Shown here piece by piece: positions 35,501 to 44,585 of a DNA stretch of 64,000 nucleotides; within the stretch, counting starts at the first letter, position 1; each line of letters opens with the position of its first letter. The stretch spans positions 2,604,001-2,668,000 of the forward strand of contig JAWKNO010000001.1 of assembly GCA_041391665.1 (NCBI GenBank). Reading direction: 5' to 3'. The translations under genes and the position numbers were made by a program. The notes under the pieces were generated by a model that saw only the letters and a program-made list of their open reading frames with translations, did not search any database and was not told the origin of the DNA. Origin of the DNA: Bacteroidia bacterium (lineage in GTDB: Bacteria > Bacteroidota > Bacteroidia > J057).

Positions 35501-36382
35501 ATGGCCAAGACCAGAAAAGCATTGGGACGAGGGTTGGAAGGCCTTCTTCCTACCAATCTTCCCGCCGGAAAACCCGAGGTAGCAGCTGTTACCACCATCA
35601 ACCTGATACCCGTAGATCAGATTGATGCAAACCCGTTTCAGCCACGGCATGATTTTGATAATGAAGCATTAAAAGAACTGGCCGATTCCATTCGTGAACA
35701 GGGGATTATTCAGCCGCTTACAGTAAGAAGGCTTGCAGATAAACAATATCAGCTGATCGCCGGTGAAAGGCGCCTCAAAGCTTCCAAAATTGCCGGACTG
35801 AAAGAAGTCCCTGCATATATCCGCACTGCCAATGACGAGCAAATGCTTGAAATGGCCCTTATCGAAAACATTCAGCGGGAAGACCTCAATCCTATAGAAA
35901 TCGCCCTTTCCTACCAGCGAATGATCGACGAAATCGGGCTGAGACAGGAAGATCTGGGAGATAAAGTAGGCAAAAACCGCGCGTCAGTTTCCAATTACCT
36001 TCGCCTCCTGAAACTACCACCTACCATTATGAGCGGACTGAAGTCAAAATTGATTTCATTTGGACATGGAAGAACGCTGATCAGTATAGAAAATCCGATA
36101 CTTCAGGAAGATATATTCAACGAGATTATCTCCAAAGGACTCTCTGTTCGTCAGACAGAAGAAATGGTGCGTCAGGCAAATCAGCCCAAAGAGAAAAAAA
36201 CGGCTACGCCTGAAAAACCTTCCTCCGACCAGATTTTGCTTCAGAAAGTAGCGGCTGACCTCACCCGGAAATTCGCCCGCAAAATCAAACTCCAGCAAAA
36301 TAAAGATGGAAAAGGTGAAATCACCATTCCGTTTGATTCCAGCAAAGACCTGAACACTATTCTCGAAATCCTTGACATCTGA
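35501..36382 (+). CDS. parB: Chromosome-partitioning protein ParB
   Basis: From the ATG at 35501 the protein has 293 residues. It starts KTRKALGRGLEGLLP, as usual for ParB. The N-terminal CTP-binding/ParB domain carries the box LIAGERRLKAS and ALIENIQREDLNPIE. A central HTH (EDLGDKVGKNRASVSNYLRL) recognises parS, and a C-terminal dimerisation part ends in LNTILEILDI. ParB loads on parS sites near the origin, spreads as a CTP-dependent clamp and is moved by ParA. parA, normally the gene just upstream in Bacteroidota, is not here; a kinase gene takes that place. DUF5683 and dapB follow as usual. No parS site was noticed in the window. Confidence 0.95.
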   Translation: MAKTRKALGRGLEGLLPTNLPAGKPEVAAVTTINLIPVDQIDANPFQPRHDFDNEALKELADSIREQGIIQPLTVRRLADKQYQLIAGERRLKASKIAGLKEVPAYIRTANDEQMLEMALIENIQREDLNPIEIALSYQRMIDEIGLRQEDLGDKVGKNRASVSNYLRLLKLPPTIMSGLKSKLISFGHGRTLISIENPILQEDIFNEIISKGLSVRQTEEMVRQANQPKEKKTATPEKPSSDQILLQKVAADLTRKFARKIKLQQNKDGKGEITIPFDSSKDLNTILEILDI

Positions 36383-36440
36383 TTTTTGATCCAACCAACT
36401 TCACAGGCGGATGGATACACTTTGGATATATATGGGGCGG

Positions 36441-37253
36441 ATGGAAACGATTATTAAATTTTGTCTAAAGGTCGCAACCGGGCTGTTTCTGCTTGCGGGT
36501 AGCCTGAATCTGTATAGCCAGACTGACTCGCTACCGCCAGATACTTCCGGGCGGATGAATGCTTTTATTGATTCAGTTTCTAAGATTCATCAGGCTCCCT
36601 TGCCTATGATTGTGCCGGAGCCTGTTCCCAAAGCCGCAAAACTCAAAGAAATAGCAGAATCGGTAAAAGGTGAACTACCCCGGCTGGAAAAGGCTGACGA
36701 AAAACTCCGCCTTCGCATTCAGTTTCCCTGGCGCGACGATATCCTGATCCCCCTGCCCAAAGCATTTGAGCCTACCGGCAGGCGTCCGCCGTTTGACCCG
36801 ACGGTCGCCTACCAGCGAAGCCTGATCCTCCCCGGATGGGGACAGGCCTACAACAAAAGTTATTGGAAGATCCCGTTTTTTTACACTGGCTATGGCGCTT
36901 TTATCTGGTGGATTAACTACAACCAGCAGCAATATCAGCGGCATGGCGTAGCTTACCAGTGTGCGCTGGGGCTGTTGCCAGATTGCGTACTTGACCCGGA
37001 GTTTGCCAGCTTCGATGCACAGGGGATCCGCACACGCCGCAATAAGTTTCGGCGCGACCGGGACTACGGTGTCATCCTGATGCTGGGATGGCATGGCCTG
37101 CATGTCATTGAAGCTTATGTAGATGCGCATCTTAAAGGATTTGATGTTTCCGAGGATCTTTCGTTTAAAGCCCGGCCTGCAATTGTAGATCCACTGCAAG
37201 GGTATAGTGCTACTGGTTACGTTCCGGGTATTTCCTTTACTTTTGCTTTCTAA
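36441..37253 (+). CDS. DUF5683 membrane protein
   Basis: The best signal-like start is ATG at 36441 (METIIKFCLKVATGLFLLAG); ATGs at 36411 and 36432 are alternatives. The domain begins around PFDPTVAYQRSLILPGWGQA, followed by NKSYWKIPFFYTGYGAFIWW and a second hydrophobic segment near DYGVILMLGWHGLHVIEAYV. This is the DUF5683 family, restricted largely to Bacteroidota and regularly placed between parB and dapB/lepB. Its function is unknown. The stop is 10 bp before dapB, so the three genes are probably co-transcribed. Confidence 0.85.
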   Translation: METIIKFCLKVATGLFLLAGSLNLYSQTDSLPPDTSGRMNAFIDSVSKIHQAPLPMIVPEPVPKAAKLKEIAESVKGELPRLEKADEKLRLRIQFPWRDDILIPLPKAFEPTGRRPPFDPTVAYQRSLILPGWGQAYNKSYWKIPFFYTGYGAFIWWINYNQQQYQRHGVAYQCALGLLPDCVLDPEFASFDAQGIRTRRNKFRRDRDYGVILMLGWHGLHVIEAYVDAHLKGFDVSEDLSFKARPAIVDPLQGYSATGYVPGISFTFAF

Positions 37254-37263
37254 TTCTTTCGTT

Positions 37264-37989
37264 ATGCTTCGAATTGCGCTTATTGGTTATGGGAAAATGG
37301 GCAAAGCCGTTGAGCAGGAAGCCCTTGCCCGGGGACACGTGATCAGCCTGATTGTAGATATGGACAATCAGCAAAGTATTTCTGCAATCTCTCCAGCCAA
37401 CACGGATGTTGTCATTGAGTTTACCCAACCTGACAGCTTTTCCGGAAATCTGAAACAGGTGATGTTGTCTGGTGTGCCAATGGTTTCCGGTACAACCGGC
37501 TGGTATGATCAACTGGCGTCCGTAACTGAACTTGTGAAATCATCAGGCGGAGGTTTGATGTACAGCTCCAATTTTTCTATCGGAGTAAATGTGCTCTTTA
37601 AACTCAACCAATATCTGGCGCAACTGATGAACCGGTATGAACAATATGACTGTTTCGTAGAAGAGCGCCACCATCGACATAAAGCCGATGCGCCCAGTGG
37701 AACGGCCCATTCCCTCTCCATGCAGATCATCTCCGGGCTGGATCGGAAAACGCGGGTGGCAGGCGAAGAACTTCGCAGCCGTAAACCTGCGGCAGAAGAA
37801 CTCTCCGTAGGGTATGTGAGAAGCGGTGAAATCATCGGAGAGCATACCGTAGGCTATACTTCTGATATTGATACGATCACGATTTCACACCATGCACATA
37901 GCCGAAGAGGTTTTGCATTGGGTGCGGTGATTGCTGCCGAGTGGATGGCCGGGAAATCAGGTGTATATGAATTTTCGGCTATTGTTTAG
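37264..37989 (+). CDS. dapB: 4-hydroxy-tetrahydrodipicolinate reductase
   Basis: The 241-residue protein starts with MLRIALIGYGKMGKAVEQEA, the NAD(P)H-binding glycine motif. It has VVSGTTGW-like and MYSSNFSIGVN segments and the DapB signature EERHHRHKADAPSGTA with catalytic His and Lys. DapB makes tetrahydrodipicolinate in lysine and diaminopimelate synthesis, needed for peptidoglycan. Its 3' end overlaps the convergent beta-lactamase gene by 11 bp, so each stop codon lies inside the other gene. The lepB gene that often follows is missing here. Confidence 0.95.
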   Translation: MLRIALIGYGKMGKAVEQEALARGHVISLIVDMDNQQSISAISPANTDVVIEFTQPDSFSGNLKQVMLSGVPMVSGTTGWYDQLASVTELVKSSGGGLMYSSNFSIGVNVLFKLNQYLAQLMNRYEQYDCFVEERHHRHKADAPSGTAHSLSMQIISGLDRKTRVAGEELRSRKPAAEELSVGYVRSGEIIGEHTVGYTSDIDTITISHHAHSRRGFALGAVIAAEWMAGKSGVYEFSAIV

Positions 37990-39094
37990 AAGCCGCATTT
38001 AATAAATAAAAACCACTGTTTGTTGCCTCCTGTGTGCTGCTGGTTGCGGTGTTCATCAGGATTACGATGCCGATATTCTCCTCAGGCATAAACCCTATAA
38101 AACTCTGGTAACCACCTGTAGCTCCGTTGTGCCAGAGCGTAATCTTTCCATCATCAGATGTACGGATCATCCATCCCATTCCAATTTGTCCCCTGTTCCC
38201 ATCCGGTCTTTGTGGTATATGAGTAAGGGAAATGGCGGAGTCAAGGGAGCTATGAGTTATCCCCATCTGCGCTTCCAGATAGAGAAACATATCGCTGAGG
38301 TTGGATTTGATCGCTCCTGCTGCCGCAAACGCATCGGTAAAGTCCCAGTTGGATACGAGGTCTTTTTTGCTGTAGGGGAGGGCCAGATTCTGGCGTTGGC
38401 TGTCGGTGAGTGAAAGCGTTGTGTGAGTCATTTTTAGCGGAAAAAGAACCCGCTGTTGCAAGGATTGTTCGTAATCTGACTGGTTGATTTTGCCCAATGT
38501 ATGCCCGAGTAACCCTACACCCAGATTGGAATATTCAAAAGAGTTTCCCGGAGCTTTTTCGGGTTTGTATTTGGAAAGCCAACTGTACAATTCACTAACC
38601 GGGTAGGCCGCGTAAGGGTTTTCGGCGTCTTTCAGTATATAAAAACCAATATTGGAAGGCATTCTTGGCAAACCCGAAGTATGGGTGGTAAGATCCAGTA
38701 AAGTAATCGGCGTGTTTTCAAATTCGTTAATAGACAAATCCGGCAAAAAGTTTTTTACAGGATCTTCAGGCTTACATATACCCGCGATTATCAGGTCTGC
38801 CAAAAGCGTAGCCGTGAAAGTTTTGGTAATAGAACCAATTTCAAATATTGTCTGCTCATCGGGTTTTTCGTCCGCTTTAAGGTCTTTGGTACCAAAAGCA
38901 TACACCTCTCGTTTGCCGTTGCGTATTACCCCAACTACACATCCTGCCACAGGCCCATTGGTAATATATTCTGTACCTGCAAAATTAATTGCCTGATCAA
39001 AATTTGAAGCCTCCGGCAGCTGCTTTACCGCACTGCCTCCGCAACCGATACCCAGTAACAGGGTGATAATTAATAGTTTACAGTGATTGAGCAT
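37979..39094 (-). CDS. Serine beta-lactamase-family lipoprotein (class C-like fold)
   Basis: This 371-residue protein starts with a lipoprotein signal (LLIITLLLGIGCGG). The active-site Ser and Lys are in GSITKTF (SxxK), the Tyr in FEYSNLGVG (YxN) and the third motif is HNGATGG in place of KTG. This pattern is shared by class C beta-lactamases, DD-peptidases and esterases; the HxG form is common in the esterase/peptidase-like branch, so drug resistance should not be assumed. It would sit on the periplasmic side of a membrane. The start faces the TonB-type receptor gene across a 157-bp divergent region. Confidence 0.88.
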   Translation of the reverse strand: MLNHCKLLIITLLLGIGCGGSAVKQLPEASNFDQAINFAGTEYITNGPVAGCVVGVIRNGKREVYAFGTKDLKADEKPDEQTIFEIGSITKTFTATLLADLIIAGICKPEDPVKNFLPDLSINEFENTPITLLDLTTHTSGLPRMPSNIGFYILKDAENPYAAYPVSELYSWLSKYKPEKAPGNSFEYSNLGVGLLGHTLGKINQSDYEQSLQQRVLFPLKMTHTTLSLTDSQRQNLALPYSKKDLVSNWDFTDAFAAAGAIKSNLSDMFLYLEAQMGITHSSLDSAISLTHIPQRPDGNRGQIGMGWMIRTSDDGKITLWHNGATGGYQSFIGFMPEENIGIVILMNTATSSTQEATNSGFYLLNAASKQ

Positions 39095-39224
39095 GGAAAG
39101 AAAATTTCAAATACTACATAGTTATTGTAGCCCAAATTAAGTTTTTTGTATTAAAAATCATCCCAAAAACCAATTCTTCAGAATTCCTTCAGATTTACTA
39201 CAAATTCTAATCAGAGTCTGCCTG

Positions 39225-39232
39225 TACTTTTG
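39225..39232 (+). promoter_or_regulatory. -7 promoter box of the receptor gene
   Basis: TACTTTTG matches TAnnTTTG perfectly. No good -33 box was seen at the right distance. If used, transcription starts near 39236, which favours the ATG at 39252 over the one at 39237. Confidence 0.45.
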
Positions 39233-39251
39233 CATTATGATACATTCCTCC

Positions 39252-41714
39252 ATGAAAAAACTAAGACTTCTATTCATTTTCCTTTCCTTTACATTGTGCT
39301 ATAAATCCGATGTACTGGCCCAGCAACGGGCCGGTACAAATCGGACCTTCAAAGTAGTTGGAACAATCATTAACGCGGACGCAGACAGTCCGCTGGAATA
39401 CGCTTCCGTTGCATTGCTTCGCAAACAGGATTCGGTAGGTGTGAATGGCGGAGTAACAGATGTAAGCGGAAAATTCGAGTTGGAAGTTGCAGCTGGCGAA
39501 TATATTCTTCGTGTAAACTTCCTCGGTTTTGAAAGCCAGTATATCCCTGATATTGTCCTTGACCAGGAACATCCGGTCGTAACGCTTCCGGAGATACGGT
39601 TAACTTCAAAAGCTACCACACTGGACGCGGTGGAGATTTCTGCCGAAAAAAGCCGGATGGAATTTGCGCTGGATAAAAAGATTTTCAACGTAGGTAAAGA
39701 TCTTTCCAATAATGGGGGCACAGCTTCTGATTTGCTCGACAATATTCCTTCGGTAACTGTGGATATCGAAGGTCAGGTAAGTCTTCGCGGAAGCAGCGGT
39801 GTGCGGCTGTTGATCAATGGAAAACCCTCTGGTTTTACCAGTGTCAACAGTGCAGATGCACTCAAACAACTCCCCGCCGATATGATTGAAAAGGTAGAAA
39901 TCATTACCAATCCCTCTGCCCGATATGAAGCCGAAGGATCGGTAGGGATTATTAATATTATCCTAAAAACCGAACGTAAACAGGGCTGGAATGGATCTTT
40001 TGCGGTTACCGGTGGCTGGCCTCAAAGCCATAATGCATCTGTAAACCTGAACTACCGCCGGGAAAAATTTAGTTTTTTTACCAGCACAGGCATACGTTAT
40101 CGCTGGACACCCCGCCTTTCCAACGAATCCCGTGAAATTTTTAATGCAGATACCTCTTATTATCAGGATCAGATTGAAAGAGGGTTTCGCGGTGGTACTT
40201 CCGGCAATCTTCGCCTTGGAGCAGAATATCATCCCGATAAATATACGACCCTTACCGGCTCTATCTTAATGCGAAAAGGTCTGGATCGCAATGAAGGATC
40301 GATCAGATATCTGAATTATGACTTTCAGAAAATACTTGATAATATTCTTCTCCGCAAAAATGTAGAAAATGAGAATGACCACAGCATAGACTATACCCTG
40401 AACTTTGAGAGAACTTTTGACCAAAAAGACAGGAAACTAACCGCAGATGTAATTTACAATTCAGGTAAAGACACCGAAGCAATGGATGCGGTTAACGAAG
40501 AATATGATGCCTATAATGAATTGTTAGGGGTTCCCGATATATTACAGCGTATCAGAAACTCTGAAGATCAAAATGAACTGACCGTCAAAGTTGACTACGT
40601 ACATCCGGTCGGGAAAGAAGGGAAATTTGAAACCGGTTACCGCACAGGCATTCGCAATATCGACAATACTTACAAAGTAGAGGAATTCAATAACGAGCTC
40701 GCTCAATGGTCGGTGCTGGATAATATCAGTAATGATTTTTCATACGATGAGCAGATTCATGCCTTGTACACTTCTTATGGAAATAAATTCAAAAAATTTA
40801 GTTACCAGTTTGGTTTGCGGGGAGAATTGACAGCGATATCTACGGTTCTTCGCACCACCAACGAAATCAATAAAAGAGATTATCAAAACATTTTCCCCAG
40901 TGCTTTCCTGAGTTATGAGATCAATCAGGGGAATTCGATCCAGGTGAGTTACAGCCGCAGACTTCGCCGCCCCAACTTCTGGGATCTGAATCCATTTTTT
41001 ACCTACGCCAATCCGCAGAGTATCCGCAGCGGAAATCCCAATCTGAACCCTGAGTTTTCTCATTCCATGGAGATCGGCCATATCAAATACTGGGGAGATG
41101 CTTCATTGAGCTCCAGTGTTTACTATCGCCATACCGATGGGGTATTCTCTCATATCAGCACAGTTTCAGCGGAGGGGGTGAGCATTTCTCGTCCCGAAAA
41201 CCTGAACACACGTGATGATATCGGTGTGGAATTTAGTCTGAACTTTTCGCCAGTCAAAAAATGGGATGTAACCTGGAGTGGTAATCTTTTTCAGGGAAAA
41301 CTCAACGCTGAGAATCTGGGTTTTGCAAACCAGACCAACTTCTTCAGCTATACTTCCCGGTTGAATACCAAATTCTCATTGCCTTATGATTTTGATTTTC
41401 AGGTAATGGTCAATTACCGGGGACCTGAAAGAACTCCTCAGGGAAAAAGATACCAGACGCTCTATACCGACGCTGGCATCAGTAAAGATATCATGAAGCA
41501 GAAGGCTACGGTTAATTTCCGGATGACCGACATTTTCAACACCAGCTGGTACAGGTTTGAATCATCAGGTGAAAATTTTTACATATTCCGTGAAGGGCAG
41601 TGGCGTACCCGCAGACAAGTATTCCTCAGCTTTACCTACCGCCTCAATCAGCAGAAAAAACCCCAGCGCCAACGCGACTCCGGCGGCGGCGGTTTTGAAG
41701 GTGGTGAAGAGTAG
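39252..41714 (+). CDS. TonB-dependent receptor-like outer-membrane beta-barrel protein
   Basis: From ATG at 39252 the protein has 820 residues with a signal peptide (KKLRLLFIFLSFTLCYKSDV). A carboxypeptidase-regulatory-like domain (about 28-110) is followed by a plug-like domain (SLRGSSGVRLLINGKPSG, IEKVEIITNPSARYEAEGSV) and a long beta-barrel of the OMP_b-brl_3 type (RRLRRPNFWDLNPFFTYANP). It ends in a Gly/Arg-rich tail. Such proteins take up large or scarce ligands or serve other outer-membrane tasks; no SusD partner lies next to it, so the ligand is unknown. An ATG at 39237 would add five residues. A strong terminator follows at 41742. Confidence 0.9.
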   Translation: MKKLRLLFIFLSFTLCYKSDVLAQQRAGTNRTFKVVGTIINADADSPLEYASVALLRKQDSVGVNGGVTDVSGKFELEVAAGEYILRVNFLGFESQYIPDIVLDQEHPVVTLPEIRLTSKATTLDAVEISAEKSRMEFALDKKIFNVGKDLSNNGGTASDLLDNIPSVTVDIEGQVSLRGSSGVRLLINGKPSGFTSVNSADALKQLPADMIEKVEIITNPSARYEAEGSVGIINIILKTERKQGWNGSFAVTGGWPQSHNASVNLNYRREKFSFFTSTGIRYRWTPRLSNESREIFNADTSYYQDQIERGFRGGTSGNLRLGAEYHPDKYTTLTGSILMRKGLDRNEGSIRYLNYDFQKILDNILLRKNVENENDHSIDYTLNFERTFDQKDRKLTADVIYNSGKDTEAMDAVNEEYDAYNELLGVPDILQRIRNSEDQNELTVKVDYVHPVGKEGKFETGYRTGIRNIDNTYKVEEFNNELAQWSVLDNISNDFSYDEQIHALYTSYGNKFKKFSYQFGLRGELTAISTVLRTTNEINKRDYQNIFPSAFLSYEINQGNSIQVSYSRRLRRPNFWDLNPFFTYANPQSIRSGNPNLNPEFSHSMEIGHIKYWGDASLSSSVYYRHTDGVFSHISTVSAEGVSISRPENLNTRDDIGVEFSLNFSPVKKWDVTWSGNLFQGKLNAENLGFANQTNFFSYTSRLNTKFSLPYDFDFQVMVNYRGPERTPQGKRYQTLYTDAGISKDIMKQKATVNFRMTDIFNTSWYRFESSGENFYIFREGQWRTRRQVFLSFTYRLNQQKKPQRQRDSGGGGFEGGEE

Positions 41715-41741
41715 ATAAGAAACATTGGCTTTATTATTTTG

Positions 41742-41779
41742 TCCCCCGCAGGAGAGTGAGTCCTGGGGGGATTTTTTTT
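41742..41779 (+). terminator. Rho-independent terminator after the receptor gene
   Basis: CCCCCGCAGGA pairs with TCCTGGGGG (a two-base GC bulge), loop GAGTGAG, followed by A and eight T. It lies 28 bp after the stop codon. Confidence 0.9.
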
Positions 41780-41883
41780 GTGGTGAAATAAGTTTCATAT
41801 TGTGTAATATTTCCCGGCTATTAGGTTCTGATGACTGAATCATAATTCATATTATTGTATCAGTGAAATACAGTTAATGAATT

Positions 41884-43092
41884 ATGGATCAGAAGAATAT
41901 ACCCCGAAATCGCATGTCTCAACTTCTGGGAACCAAGCTTTCCAACCGGAGAGAAGTTGCAGGAACATCCATAGCAATTATGGCCGCTATTTTCCTCACT
42001 GTCAGCCTTGGCGGCGTAGGTAATATGCCGGGCTATAAGTGGCGTCAGGCATTTTATGTCGATGGCCAGTTGGTACATGGTGAAACCAATCTGATTGATT
42101 TTCCGGTCTATGTAAAAATCTCTGCCCCGCAGTTGAAGTTGGCAGCCTTTGGAGGTAAAGTTGAGCAGGCACAGGGGTATGATATCCGGTTTACCGACGC
42201 AGACGGCGCCACCCACTTACCAATGTTTATCGAAAATTATAACCCTCAGAAGGGAGAACTGACAGCATGGGTTGTGCTCGACACATTATACTCCGGAAAG
42301 AATACGCCTTTTTTTATGTATTACGGCAATACCGATGAGAACAAACCTGCCTCAGAAATGGTGGAAGCGGAGAGATTGCACGGATATTTTCTCGATAAAG
42401 AAATTCAGGAGTCGGGCACATCGGAGATCTATGCGCCCGAATGGCTGGAAACAGAAGCTTTTAACCATTCCAATCCGACCCAGTTTGTCATAGCCGGTGA
42501 GGAAGAATATATCAACAAACCCGTACCGGTAGATTTTGCCTATATGAAAGCAGAATTAAAAGGCAGTAATATGGTGCTGGTGGAGTGGGGGACAAAGGGA
42601 GAAAATGACAATGAGTCTTTTTTTATAGAAAAAAGCACGGATGGTAAAAAATTTCAGCCCATGGATAAGATGGCAGGCGGAAGACGTACACGTGCCACCT
42701 TGGGTTATAGTTATTCCGATGCCCAGCCCAATGCAGGTAAAAATTACTACAGACTAAGGCAATTGACCAATACAGGAGATTTTTCATATGCGCCCACGTT
42801 ACTGGTAAACTATAATGCACAGGCTTCGGGTTTGGAAATACTGTCAGTAGAGCCACTCAGTTTTACCGACGATTTGAGGATAAATATGCGATCTGACAAT
42901 CCCGAAAATGTAAAAATTCAGTTTTACACTGAAAATGGAAACCTCCTTTGGGAGGGCGAAACCCAAAACAAACCGGGAGAAAACGCATTTTCACTTCCAG
43001 ATATTGCCAGTTATCCCAAAGGGAGATATGTACTTGGGGTTTCGGGTGAAAACAGAAAATTAAAAACTTTTTTACTTACCAAAGAAAAATGA
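41884..43092 (+). CDS. Secreted DUF2341 protein
   Basis: The 402-residue product has an N-terminal hydrophobic anchor or signal at about 25-45 (SIAIMAAIFLTVSLGGVG). Residues about 55-160 match the DUF2341 domain (FPVYVKIS, GYDIRFTDADGATHLPM, TPFFMYYGNT), a beta-sandwich found in secreted carbohydrate- or adhesion-related proteins. The C-terminal third (VEWGTKGENDNESFFIEKS, then YYRLRQ) is the fibronectin-like and sorting region common to T9SS cargo, though the end (GRYVLGVSGENRKLKTFLL) is a weak sorting signal. The stop codon overlaps the start of the next gene by 4 bp (ATGA), so they are translationally coupled. Confidence 0.7.
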   Translation: MDQKNIPRNRMSQLLGTKLSNRREVAGTSIAIMAAIFLTVSLGGVGNMPGYKWRQAFYVDGQLVHGETNLIDFPVYVKISAPQLKLAAFGGKVEQAQGYDIRFTDADGATHLPMFIENYNPQKGELTAWVVLDTLYSGKNTPFFMYYGNTDENKPASEMVEAERLHGYFLDKEIQESGTSEIYAPEWLETEAFNHSNPTQFVIAGEEEYINKPVPVDFAYMKAELKGSNMVLVEWGTKGENDNESFFIEKSTDGKKFQPMDKMAGGRRTRATLGYSYSDAQPNAGKNYYRLRQLTNTGDFSYAPTLLVNYNAQASGLEILSVEPLSFTDDLRINMRSDNPENVKIQFYTENGNLLWEGETQNKPGENAFSLPDIASYPKGRYVLGVSGENRKLKTFLLTKEK

Positions 43093-43706
43093 TAGGCATT
43101 TTCAGAATCCCTGTTCTGGCGGTTTTCTGTATGAATTTGTTGATGGTAAGTGCACAGGAAATAAAAAATCCTTCATTTGAAGGGCCGCGAGGCCCTTCAG
43201 TCATACCCGCAGGCTGGGAGCCATGTGGTCAGGGCAGTACGCCCGACACCCAGCCAGGGAGTTGGCTGGTCAATACACCGCCATCGGGCGGTACTTCCTA
43301 TCTCAGCATGATATGCAGGGGGAAAGGTGTCCCATTTCCCGACAAGTGGGAAACCTGTCAGCAAGTGCTCGACGACCCGCTGGAAGCGGGTGGGTGTTAT
43401 CGGTTTTCGATCGATCTTGCGCGATCCAGTACCTTTTCGGCCGGTTCGTCTTATTTTACCGGCTCAGTTGCGCTCCACGTCTGGGGCGGTAAACAAGGCT
43501 GTGGGCGCGACGAGCTGTTGTGGGATTCCGGAGTCGTCAATCAGACAGATTGGCTTACTTACGAATTTACCATCGCTCCTCAGGATGGCGACTACAAGTA
43601 CCTGATCCTCGAAGCCTATTATTCGCAGTTTCCTACCTACTCGGGCAATGTCCTGATCGACAACTTTTACTTTCTCGGGCCTTGTGTTCCCATGGCGTTT
43701 AAGTAA
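43089..43706 (+). CDS. Secreted beta-sandwich protein, carbohydrate-binding-like
   Basis: This 205-residue protein has a signal peptide (PVLAVFCMNLLMVSAQE). The mature part begins IKNPSFEGPRG...IPAGWEPC and runs through SYLSMICRG, GGCYRFSIDLA and a final strand ending NVLIDNFYFLGPC. The NxSFE...W and VLIDNFYF features are those of CBM-like jelly-roll domains that often sit on secreted enzymes; here the domain stands alone. Six Cys residues suggest disulfides. It is coupled to the DUF2341 gene. I cannot name a ligand. Confidence 0.65.
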   Translation: MIGIFRIPVLAVFCMNLLMVSAQEIKNPSFEGPRGPSVIPAGWEPCGQGSTPDTQPGSWLVNTPPSGGTSYLSMICRGKGVPFPDKWETCQQVLDDPLEAGGCYRFSIDLARSSTFSAGSSYFTGSVALHVWGGKQGCGRDELLWDSGVVNQTDWLTYEFTIAPQDGDYKYLILEAYYSQFPTYSGNVLIDNFYFLGPCVPMAFK

Positions 43707-43708
43707 GT

Positions 43709-43832
43709 GATATCCCTGTCAGATACTTGTAAGTCTGAGGGAAAGAGAGGATATTGTACGAGGCAATAAAAAATATACGCTACAGGTGGCGTATATAAGG
43801 ATGTTCTATGCCACCAAAAGAAAAAAACGTAA
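43709..43832 (+). repeat. Cassette-boundary repeat A
   Basis: This 124-bp element aligns along its length, with scattered differences, to 45575-45708. Shared blocks include CAGATA(C/T)TTGTAA, GGGAAAG, GAGGATATTG, GCGTATAT and GGATGTT. In both copies the element ends right at the ATG of an AT-rich gene. Copy A also has a perfect 8-bp inverted repeat (ATATACGC and GCGTATAT, 43773-43796). An inverted relative of its GGATGTTCTATGCCACC end lies at 44507-44529, at the 3' end of the next gene. Confidence 0.7.
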
Positions 43833-44537
43833 ATGAAATTTGTAATTTTTGATATAGATGGAACATTAACAGATACTAAAAAAGTTGAAGATAAATGCTT
43901 TATGAAAGCGTTTGAACAAACTTTTGAAATAGATATTTGGAATCAAAAATGGGAGAACTTAAAGAATGTTACAGATTGGGGAATTACAGAAGAAATAGTT
44001 CAAAGAGAGTGGAAGAGAAAACCAAGAAGAAACGAATATGAATTGATGATTTCAAACTTTGTAGCGAATCTGAGAACGGAAAGAAAAAAAGACAAGTTTC
44101 AATTTAGTGAAGTTGAAGGAGCAAAAGATTTTTTTAACGAACTAAAAGAAAGTGAAGAATTCAAATTAGGAATTGCCACGGGCTCTTGGGAAAAATCTGC
44201 AAAATTGAAGCTTGAAACTATTGGTATAGGATTAGATGAAATTTGCTTTTCACATAGTGATTACCACAAATCAAGAGAATCAATAACAAAAGATGTAATT
44301 GAACAACTAACAAGAAAAAACAAAAAAACACCAGAGCAAATAATTTACTTTGGAGATGGAGAATGGGATTTTAAAACGTGCCAAAACCTTGGGATTGAAT
44401 TTATTGGAATTGATATTGAGAATGATGGCAGATTAACAGATCTTGGGGCAAATACAGTATTCTCGAACTACTTGAATAAAGAGCAAATAATGGATAAATT
44501 AAAAAGGCGGCATAGAACAATGTATATAAAATCATAG
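43833..44537 (+). CDS. HAD-superfamily hydrolase, AT-rich and probably acquired
   Basis: This 234-residue protein starts MKFVIFDIDGTLTDTKKVED, motif I of HAD enzymes, with a helical cap, GIATGSWEKSA as motif II and IIYFGDGEWDFKTCQNLGI as the final acidic motif. It resembles phosphoglycolate-phosphatase-like members; the substrate is unknown. Its DNA is strongly AT-rich and Lys/Glu/Asn-rich in product, unlike the flanking secreted-protein genes. Both ends touch related repeat sequences in inverted orientation (43795-43817 and 44507-44529), and the second lies within the last codons (RRHRTMYIKS). This suggests insertion as a discrete cassette. Confidence 0.85.
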   Translation: MKFVIFDIDGTLTDTKKVEDKCFMKAFEQTFEIDIWNQKWENLKNVTDWGITEEIVQREWKRKPRRNEYELMISNFVANLRTERKKDKFQFSEVEGAKDFFNELKESEEFKLGIATGSWEKSAKLKLETIGIGLDEICFSHSDYHKSRESITKDVIEQLTRKNKKTPEQIIYFGDGEWDFKTCQNLGIEFIGIDIENDGRLTDLGANTVFSNYLNKEQIMDKLKRRHRTMYIKS

Positions 44538-44585
44538 CCGCCTATCGGCAGGCTACGCTTCATATACTAACCGTTGTAGAACATT

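Noticed and set aside
35501..36382. parS site near parB
   Set aside because: I looked for a TGTTTCACGTGAAACA-like palindrome in the surroundings and did not find one by eye.
37979..39094. Antibiotic-resistance beta-lactamase
   Set aside because: The third motif is HNG rather than KTG and the family includes many esterases and peptidases, so resistance cannot be concluded.
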